Shown here in pieces: positions 10,939 through 18,637 of a stretch of DNA of 22,765 nt. A program made the position numbers and the translations under genes. A model generated the notes under the pieces. That model did not search any database, was not told the origin of the DNA, and saw nothing but the letters and a program-made list of their open reading frames with translations. Numbering within the stretch: the first letter of the stretch is position 1; every line of letters starts with the position of its first letter. Source of the stretch: Nephromyces sp. MM_2019. Lineage: Eukaryota > Apicomplexa > Aconoidasida > Nephromycida. The stretch covers positions 58,593 to 81,357 of the forward strand of contig JADHZB010001319.1 of NCBI GenBank assembly GCA_015657535.1, written 5' to 3'.

Positions 10939-11295
10939 CCTTACAGCGAATGAATAGCGGATAACGCTTGTTAGTCTGCAAGAGGATGTAGGCACACACA
11001 GACTCGCGCTGGAGCTGGTGGAGGCTACTATGCTGCGCACACATGGGAGGCATACAAGAGGGGGGTTCGCACATAGGGCACCCACCAACACAGGGTGCAT
11101 AAGCCGGGCACACAGTGTGCACGCAGTGCAAGCATAAAGGGCACACACAAAGCGCCCACACGAGGCACACATGCAGTGCACACACTGGGCCAATTCTGCA
11201 ATCTTACCATGATGCGCGTCCTTCTGTAGCTCCCAAAATAACGTACAGTAAGACGCCATAGCGAAGGTGCCGAGAAGTGCCCGTTCTCCTTATGC
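10939..11295 (-). CDS. Possible coding exons of an unresolved minus-strand gene
   Basis: Two stretches look exonic. The left one (about 11031-10939) follows acceptor tgtgcgcag, reads HSSLHQLQRESVCAYILL and onward to FIRCK, and ends at a GTAATC donor. The right one (about 11295-11215) ends at a strong GTAAGA donor. It can be read from ATG 11251 as MASYCTLFWELQKDAHHG in phase 1, or in another frame (SAPSLWRLTVRYFGS) in phase 0. Only the phase-0 reading joins to the left exon. The sequence between them is almost free of AG dinucleotides, as expected inside an intron. No family is recognised and neither gene end is seen. Confidence 0.2.
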
Positions 11296-11355
11296 ACGCA
11301 CACACACACAGCCCATTGAATCACTATCGCAAAAGACCAGTGAAAGCCAGTAGTT

Positions 11356-11870
11356 TCAAGTAGCAGGTTGGGAGTTGATTATGATATTGAGAAGCTTAAT
11401 GTTAGCTTCATCCATAAATTCAGTCAGTGAGTTTCACCGCTACATCCGACATACGAGTTATAGCTTATTGCACTCAAACATTAAGGCGCATAGTACTTAA
11501 ACGCCAATAAAATACACACATGCACAGGCACACAAACCATGACTATATATTAACCATATACTTTTCTACGCCTAGAGGCTTTCGCAGCCACACATACTTT
11601 CAAAAGGTCCTTGAAAACGTCCAATTGATGGGGGGAGAGGGCCTCATGCTTCAATACATGTGTGCGGAAGTGTGCGTGCAGAGGCACAAGCAAATGTGCG
11701 TGCAAACCTGCGAGTCGTTGGTAAAGCAGCAGTACGCTAATATTCGATGTATGATACTAGGCCATATACATCAATGTGTGTGCTTGTGTGAAAAATGGCA
11801 AGTTACAATACAATGCAGCAAAGACAAAGCTAAAAACATTCCAGAATCTACTACTGAAGCTATTGGCCAT
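11356..11870 (-). CDS. Candidate four-exon small protein with hydrophobic N-terminus, 60 aa
   Basis: The proposed exons on the minus strand are 11870-11807, 11736-11708, 11648-11598 and 11394-11356. Donors are GTAACT, GTTTGC and GTATGT, and the phases (1,0,0) agree to a TGA stop. The N-terminus MANSFSSRFWNVFSF continues hydrophobic (about residues 9-21), like a signal anchor or signal peptide. The third exon encodes HEALSPHQLDVFKDLLK and the last a short LLNIIINSQPAT end. No family is recognised. It lies about 370 nt downstream of the pICln stop on the same strand. The last exon has several alternative acceptors, so the C-terminus is least certain. Confidence 0.27.
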
Positions 11871-12244
11871 TGTGAAGCATATATCACACACACACAAGCC
11901 GAAAGCAGCCTCTCATCAGTTGCACACACAAGGTGCTCACACACTGCCGGATACCTAATTCTGAGCACACACTCCAGCCTAAAGCAAAACCATCCCTTGA
12001 ACACACGGCAGGCATAAGAATGTTCTTCATATCAACTTGCGCATACAAAAAAAAACACACGCCAATCGAGAAGCTAAGAAGTACGTTGAAGCTGTTCATA
12101 GAAGTTACTCATGCGGACAGTACATACACTCAAACAGCGAAAGAGTAGCTTAAGCTGCCTGTTTACACATAAAACCGATGAGGAATTGTCTGCACATACA
12201 CTCACCCGCTGCTTTTTTTCTATGTGGGTGGATTCTGCGGTTTC

Positions 12245-15200
12245 TTAATCATCTTCCATTGCGAAGGGATCTGCTAAATCCTAAAGAACAAGAGGGTAGG
12301 ATAAAGCGAATGCTAAAAGAGGCTCTAGTATAAGGCCAAGGAGTTTCGGGATTTGTTAGGTGTTCAATTTGACTATCCACACACACACGCACAGAGAGAG
12401 CAACAGACAAGTGAGAGAGGGACACACAGACAGAAAGATAGAGATACGCATATACTGAGAGGTGGAGATAGACACAGAGAGATACACACACAGTTACAGG
12501 GTGGTACCACAAAGACTCAGAAATAGACAGACACACATTCACACACAAAAACACACACAAAAAAACGAAAGAAGAAGCTCACATTCAGTTGGTCATCCCC
12601 ATCATATCCATAAGCATCTTCCTCTATTAAAGCATCGGGATTCAAAGCAGCCATATCAGCGATATTGTTGAAGATGGCCTCCAATTTCCTGTGTTTTTAC
12701 AAGGCAAAAAGAAGTGCAAATAAACAAAGGTTTGTATGCACATGTGTGTGTGCTAGATATATCATACAAAGCTACCAATGCGCTACAAAAGTAGATGTAA
12801 CTCAGCATGCCCCTCCCTCAGATTATGCGTGATATGAGCACACAACACGTTAATCTCTTCTCCTGGGGCAGTGAGCTCTTTTGGTCGTAATATTTCATAC
12901 ACAAACGCAAATAACGGCTTCTCACACACATTTCAAACACAATTCACAATTCATCACATATACACATTTCAAACGCAATTAACAATTTCTCGCACACACA
13001 TACTCTACCACAGCAATTGTCCAGCACTCTAATCAAGTACACACACGATGATATAATAGCAGATTCTACTAACTCTGCATCAGCTGGAACAAGCATCATC
13101 TCTGGAATATCTTCCTCATCTTCATCTTTTTCATCCACATCGTCCGCCACTTTCTTATCATTTGATGACTTCTTCACATCTTCATTTGATTCTGCTGCTT
13201 CATCTTCTGGGAAGTCCTGCAGCTGACAGTATATACACGGCTCAGAGAAGGCAGCTGCACATCAAAGGGAAAACAGCACACACACAGTGTAAAAAGTTAA
13301 AGGCGAGATTGAAGGGAGCATTGGAGTTATGTGTGTGTGCGTATGGGAAGATGGAGGGTGCGCGTGAGTGTGCGGGTGTAATGAAAGTTGTGCGTCTGTG
13401 TGGATAGAAAAACTGAGCGTGTGTGTGAGAAGATGGAAACTGAGGTGGGTTTGAGTGTGTGCGAACTGAAAAATTGAGAGCATGTGTGAGAATATGAAAA
13501 TTGAGGTTGGTGTAAGGGCATGTTGATACAAAAAAATGTGTGTGTGTGAGAAGATGGAAACTGAGGTTCGCATTTCCCCCCAAATAAATCCCATCGTTTA
13601 TCAAAGAGGCACAACAAGGGCTTTATGAAGTTTATTGACTCATGAACGTGTGCGTGCGTGATCAACAGCCTTCGTGTGTGCAAACGTATAAAAAGAACGA
13701 AACTCGCTGTTTCCAAAGAAGCAGTAGAATACATTGGAGCAAAAAAAAAAAACGAATACTCCCAAAGGAGGCATAAAAATATGCAAAAACATGAATATAC
13801 TGAGATACGCAAAATGTAGCGCGTGTGTGTGCGCTTTGATTTGTTAGTACTAGCAGAATGGAGGTTGCACACACAAAAGTATTAGCCCAAAAGCGGGCTG
13901 CAAAAAACAGCTAGTGTTTTATGCTCACACACTATAGCTTTTCCTTGGAAAGCAACTCCAACATTGCCAGAAGCCTAATCTTTATCTCAAAAGAAAGATT
14001 ACACGCACACACACACGCGCAAAACTTATTGCTCACACCCACAAATCACTACACACAGTAGTAATTTGATGACTCACATATAACACTTATTGCAACACCC
14101 ACACAATAATCATCATACCACACACAGATCACTACATACAGCAATAATCGCTCCACACACATATACACTCCAGTGACCCAATAAAAGCCTACATACACTC
14201 AAGCCTAAACAACATACTGGTATCCCTAGAAATAGCGTGAAGAGTGATGAATGGGTAGTCGATAGCATAGCCCTTTGAAGCATCTTCTTTACTAAGCCAA
14301 ATCAATCGCAGTGTAGTAACAAACAACTTTCCGTTTCCTAAAAGAGAGGTAGAGCAGTTCATTATCAAACGATGCAGCAGCATATATACACAACGAGCAG
14401 TAAGCTGCAAACATACAAAATGTGTAGCAAACTGCATACACAGGGTCTAGCAAACTAAACACACATACACAACATCTAGCAAAATGTACATACACACTGT
14501 CCAGCAAACAGCATGAACAATGTGTAGCCAACTGCACACAGGGTCCAGCAATCTACACACACAACGCGTGGTAAACTGCACACACGTGTGTTGTGTACAA
14601 GCCTGGCAGCATAAAACCCCGACACTAGACGACTGCCATTAGCAGAATCGCACACACACAGATAAACTTAGCCACATAATGCGCATACTAGGCTACTCAC
14701 TATAGCTAGTCATAATAGAACGTAAGGCGTGTGTGTGTGGGGGCAGGAAAAGAACTGAAAGAGCAACAGGCTTTAAGCGATGTGCGTGTAATCATGTAGT
14801 GATGGTAGGGGCGCTGAGCTGTAAGAAGCTCATTATCTACTCTGATAGAGTAGAAGTCTCGCACTAATTCGTGTGCATACAAGCAGCAAATCGATCCACA
14901 CACTACATTTGCAGCTATACACGCACACACACACACAATCACAGACAGCAATATGAGACACTGTGTCACTCACACAATCACACTCTACTATAGAAAACAT
15001 CCTCCCACACACATATCAAATACTAATATACAAGAAACACTATCACACACACACTCACAGGATCTGAAACGCACACACAGCTATAGTAAAACACAGAAAC
15101 TACAAATTTCTTCGAAGCAGACGTGTTACTCTTTAAGTATAAACAATGAGTTGAAGCAAATGAGCTTAGACTACATTTCAGGAGGCTAATCAGCTTCGCT

Positions 15201-15409
15201 TAGCGAAACACATACACACATACACAAACATATTTCACTCACACACATACATAAACACTTTTACTTCCACTTCTTCCTGCTATACCTTCATCTCTTCCCA
15301 CCAATATGAGCTTTGTATCATCTTCGGATAAGGTTACCAATTCATTGAGGGCAGCATTCAATTCTGGCCCATCCACTTTGGTGCGTTTATTAAACTTGAA
15401 AAACGGCAT
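12245..15409 (-). CDS. CLNS1A: Methylosome subunit pICln (chloride nucleotide-sensitive channel family), 5 exons, 188 aa
   Basis: pICln is an assembly chaperone that presents Sm proteins to the PRMT5 methylosome for snRNP assembly. Exons on the minus strand are 15409-15286, 14337-14218, 13254-13074, 12688-12583 and 12280-12245. All junctions are GT-AG and the phases (1,1,2,0) give one open frame ending in TAA. The PH-like domain shows LFVTTLRLIWLS (46-57), GYAIDYPFITLHAISRD (64-80) and PCIYCQL (87-93). An acidic run follows (about 119-133), then MLVPADAEKLEAIFNNIA (135-152) with the usual ALNPD (156-160), and an acidic tail. The match to plant and animal pICln blocks is clear. At 188 aa it is shorter than human or plant proteins, mainly at the N-terminus and tail. 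An in-frame TGA lies three codons before the chosen ATG. Introns are 302-963 nt. Confidence 0.9.
13330..13570. repeat. Tandem repeat of about 62 bp in pICln intron 2, TG on plus
   Basis: Copies share gtgtgtgagaagatggaaac followed by TGAGGT, with a clear copy near 13420, a diverged one near 13480 and another near 13545. The TG run is on the plus strand, so it reads CA in the pICln pre-mRNA, opposite to the rest of that gene. Confidence 0.6.
14395..14600. repeat. Minisatellite of 21-32 bp units, about 8 copies, in pICln intron 1
   Basis: Units begin agcaaactgcacacac and end in gggtct, catct, gtcc or gtgt. Each copy differs in length and in its CA core. Confidence 0.65.
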
Positions 15410-16009
15410 ATTGACTCACACACACACTTCACTCACACATACACTCACATACACATAAGTAACCCCAAGAGCAAAACTCACAAAAATATCACAAACGCAC
15501 ACACAAAATAAATTTGCACACACACACAACTCGCATACTAACACCACACAGATAAGCTGAGCACACACCGATAGAGAAAAGCACGAAACTTCGCTTCTCT
15601 TCTAAATAATCAAAAAATCACTAAAACTGGAAATTTTCGCTACTTCTGAAGGAAAAAAGGCGGAAATCCTGAGATGAGCATGCAGCCCTCACACACATTC
15701 AGAGAGCATCAAAAGTTCCGTAGTGTACTTCTATTTGAAAGACAGAGGTCGACAGCCTGGAACACACACACACAGATAAGGCAAGTACTATACGCTAGAG
15801 GATATGCATATGCATGATCAACGGAGGAAACGGGCAAAATAGATGCACACGGAGCTGATACACTAACGGGACGGAACGTGAAGGATGGCGCACACACACA
15901 GCAGGGAAAAAGTACACACGCAAGCACATACAAGCACACACAAAAGCGGGGGACACATATCAAAGTACGCGAGTAAATCAAAAAATTTGCTGACTTCGAA
16001 AACTGATTG
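15410..16009. other. Divergent intergenic region between pICln and the 96-aa candidate
   Basis: CA-rich on plus near pICln (its TG-rich 5' UTR in sense), an A/T-rich stretch around 15590-15660, then more CA-rich DNA. A bidirectional promoter is expected, but no core element is clear. No supported gene is present. Confidence 0.4.
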
Positions 16010-16701
16010 ATGTATAACGGCGGGAATAGCGCCGGAGGGTTCGATAAGTGTGTGTGTGTATCAAAAGCATACGATACCAGCAGTACACAGCAAAACTGTG
16101 TGTATGCACGAGTCTATCTGTGTGTGTATACCAAAAGCACATGAGACCAGCATAACACAGCTAAACTGTGTGTGTGCATACAAGCCTATCTCTACGTATC
16201 AAAAAGTTACCATACCACAGCTAAACTGTGTGTGCGTGCACAAGCCTATCCTTGTATGTGTGTATATCAAAAGCATATGATAACAGTAGTACACAGCTAT
16301 ACTATGTGTGTGGGCATAAGCCTATCTGTGCGTATGTACATATCAAAATGCTCTCGCGATGAAGTAATCCCCTCTACACTTTCATTCAATATGAAGGCAT
16401 CCGCTGAGGAATATGCAGGTAAAGCGCCCGAGAAAAACTACTTTGTAGAAATCCCGCAAAAGAAGGTGATTTCAAGACGAAATCAGCAGCCAATGGAAAG
16501 TCGCAGAAGAAGAGGAATCTTTTGGATGCAAGTGAAGTTGAAGCGCGAAAGAGCAAACTTTTGAGGACGCGCTTTTCGTCAAAACTCGCGGCAGACAAAT
16601 TCACTACATTAAAGAGGAGGCAGAAAGCAGCGAGTGATTTCTTTACCTCTGCGCTTTCGTTAATAGCGGCTGGCGGGCGCGAGCAAGAGCGCTGGTCGTA
16701 G
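16010..16701 (+). CDS. Candidate two-exon basic protein, 96 aa, unrecognised
   Basis: I do not recognise a family. Exon 1 (16010-16047) starts MYNGGNSAGGFD and ends at a GTGTGT donor in phase 2. Exon 2 (16449-16701) follows acceptor ctactttgtag with the matching phase and runs open to TAG. The spliced protein is Lys/Arg-rich (for example KSQKKRNLLDASEVEARKSK), probably helical, with a short hydrophobic patch ALSLIAAGG near the end, so a nucleolar or RNA-binding role is only a guess. The intron (16048-16448) is mostly a minisatellite. The gene is divergent from pICln, with about 600 nt between the start codons, and ends just before tRNA-Glu. Against it, other frames are also open here on both strands and no homolog could be checked. 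Confidence 0.42.
16048..16326. repeat. Minisatellite of 60-76 bp units, 4 copies, filling a proposed intron
   Basis: Copies end with aagcctatc or agtctatc at about 16118, 16190, 16250 and 16326. They share atcaaaagcata, acacagctaaactgtgtgtg and gcacaagcctatc. A partial fifth copy runs to about 16348. Confidence 0.75.
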
Positions 16702-16765
16702 ATGAAGCTTGGTGGGCAACGCGGGTGTGACATTGATATGTTAAGATTATGATAACACACATTCA

Positions 16766-16838
16766 TCCCACGTAGTCTAGGCGGTTAGGATATTCGGCTT
16801 TCACCCGAACGACCCGGGTTCGAGTCCCGGCGTGGGAA
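16766..16838 (+). tRNA. tRNA-Glu (anticodon TTC)
   Basis: The 73-nt cloverleaf is complete. The acceptor stem TCCCACG pairs with CGTGGGA, leaving discriminator A at 16838. The D arm is GTCT..AGGA. The anticodon stem TTCGG/CCGAA encloses loop CTTTCAC with anticodon TTC at 16800-16802. The T arm is CCGGG-TTCGAGT-CCCGG. The sequence closely resembles eukaryotic tRNA-Glu. It has no intron and no encoded CCA. An A-box-like TAGTCTAGGCGG starts at 16773 and a B box GGTTCGAGTCC lies at 16817-16827. It sits 64 nt after the stop of the basic-protein candidate, in the same orientation. Confidence 0.97.
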
Positions 16839-16842
16839 CTTA

Positions 16843-16846
16843 TTTT
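16843..16846 (+). terminator. RNA polymerase III T-run after tRNA-Glu
   Basis: A TTTT run starts 5 nt after the tRNA 3' end (acttattttggg). This is the minimal length for Pol III termination, so it may be leaky. Confidence 0.5.
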
Positions 16847-16914
16847 GGGAAAAGTGGGTCGTGTGTATTTGGGGGGATTCGCCTTTTGGGGGGTGGGGAG
16901 CTTTTCGAATCTTG

Positions 16915-17190
16915 TTTGTGTGTGCAATATATAACTCGAGTGTGTGTGTTTATGTAGGGACTATATAGCTCATGTATGTGTGTGGGGTAGGCTACTCGTG
17001 TGTGCAGTACGTGGCTCCTATGTATGCGCGTTAAGTAGGAATATAAAACCCATTTATGGGAGTTGACCATCCAGCTCGTGTGCGTGTGCAATATATCGTT
17101 CGTGTGTGCATGTATATAACTCTTGCGTTTGCGTGTGGAGTATAGAACTCCTATGTGTGTGCGCAGTATAGAACTTCAGTGTGTGTTATG
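16915..17190. repeat. Degenerate minisatellite of 24-35 bp units, about 9 copies
   Basis: Units resemble gtgtgtgcagtatagaactc with variable ends. It lies just downstream of tRNA-Glu. No gene is supported within it. Confidence 0.6.
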
Positions 17191-17251
17191 TCTTTATATC
17201 ACTGCGTCACTTACCAGGCTAGATTCTTGCAGTGTTACTAACACAGTGCAG

Positions 17252-17471
17252 TTTCCTCCGTATACCCCAAAGAGCTTCATCAGTGTAAGGTTGTTTCCTC
17301 TATGTGTATGTGCTACTGCAGGTATAATTACAAGCCCGCACACACACAGCTTCAGCCACGTGCCTTAAAGAGGATGTCGATTGTAGCTGCACTCGATTAT
17401 GGAAAGAACTTCCAGGAAAAGCCATTGAAAGGCTTAACAACACACACATACCAAGAAAGGAAATAATCTAA
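17252..17471 (+). CDS. Possible terminal exons of an unrecognised plus-strand gene
   Basis: A short exon (17252-17284), reading FPPYTPKSFIS, is preceded by TACTAAC (17236-17242), a perfect canonical branch-point heptamer, and followed by a GTAAGG donor. The next exon would start at 17350 after cacacacag. In phase 0 it reads LQPRALKRMSIVAALDYG to a TAA at 17466. Using the alternative donor GTGTAA at 17283 gives a different frame (LKEDVDCSCTRLWKELPGK) ending at 17471. Both frames look protein-like, so the product is unresolved. No family is recognised; upstream exons were not found. Confidence 0.22.
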
Positions 17472-18350
17472 ACGCACACATGCGCAAATGGAGACACATA
17501 ACGAAACACAAGCAAGAAAAAAAACGTAATCACAGAAGCCTATCCACACATACACACACGAACTTATTCACACATACACACACAAGCTTATTCATACATA
17601 CCCACAACATTTTCCACGCACGCCCACACACCTACCTGGACACACATAGGCATAACCGCACACGCACAACTTATTCAGACACGCACACACACACCACCTA
17701 TCCAGATACACACGCAAAACACACTCGGATATACACAACCTTATCCACACCGGCGCAGATAACCCATTTCGGAAGTATTTGAGCAATCCTCACTTCTTCA
17801 TCGCATGAAAGCAAAGCGAAGAAAAGTGGGTATCTTCAACGTAGATCCCAGATTTATTCGCTTCATGGAGAGAGTTACGTCTTCCAACTTCCGAGAAATC
17901 ATCTTTTTAGATGTTTTTCGTCGGAAATTATCGCAGCTGTTTATTTTTCAAGCAATTTGAAGATGAGACAGAAACTCCTTCGGCTTTGCATCTTTAAGTA
18001 AATTCTACGATACATGAGCGAATCCCTTGCTTTTTCCTCCCACATTTTTTGGCAAAAACATCTTTATTATCTTTTCTAAGCTTTAAATTTTTTCCTCTTC
18101 TCACATTTCATCCATTCCACCCCCCAATTTTCTCTTTTTTGTATGTAGAAAGATCTTAGTTTCACAATCTGCCTTTTTTCACCTTATTAGCGAGAAAATC
18201 TTGCGATGGACTCTGTGTGTGCAGTTTGGACTGTAGAGGAAGCAGTCAAACCCCCCTATTGCTGTTTGTATTCCCCCGACGTGATTTCACTCATGAAAAT
18301 ATTCGAAAATCGCCTCTTTTAAGGAGAAAGAGTAGTTTCTTCCTCTTCTG
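17472..18350. other. CA-rich then AT-rich intergenic region, probable TraB promoter side
   Basis: Positions 17520-17740 are CA-rich. Positions 17860-18200 are T-rich with long pyrimidine runs. Short plausible frames occur on both strands at 17740-17960 (plus MKAKRRKVGIFNVDPRF; minus MISRKLEDVTLSMKR), so a small exon is possible but the strand cannot be decided. Confidence 0.35.
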
Positions 18351-18637
18351 CGTTGAACATATCTAATTTTGTCAAAAAATCTTGTAAAGTTCCACTTTTG
18401 CTGGAATTTGGGGTGAGGGAAATGATATATCCATTTTTGAAGAAGCTTTGGTGTGTTGAAGCTCTTGAAAAGCTATCGCTAATTCCAGTCAGCTTGACGC
18501 GCTGTTCCAGGACGCAGCATATGATAATGAAGTTTTCAATGAAAACCTCATGCTCAGCTCTTCCAGTGGGTGTGTTTGATGTTTTTCCCTCTTCACACAA
18601 CGCTTTTCCACGCGCACTTTTCTCTACAGGTCACTCT

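Noticed and set aside
16048..16326. CRISPR-like regular array
   Set aside because: Units vary in length and the supposed spacers are themselves diverged repeats. The context is eukaryotic intron DNA.
16386..16766. 126-codon minus-strand frame opposite the 96-aa candidate
   Set aside because: It overlaps tRNA-Glu at its start side, has no splice or start support, and looks like a mirror of the Lys/Arg-rich plus exon.
17350..17471. Transposase C-terminus (LWKELPGKAIERL-like ending)
   Set aside because: The resemblance to Tc1/mariner ends is only a few residues. No DDE motifs, terminal inverted repeats or target duplications were seen.
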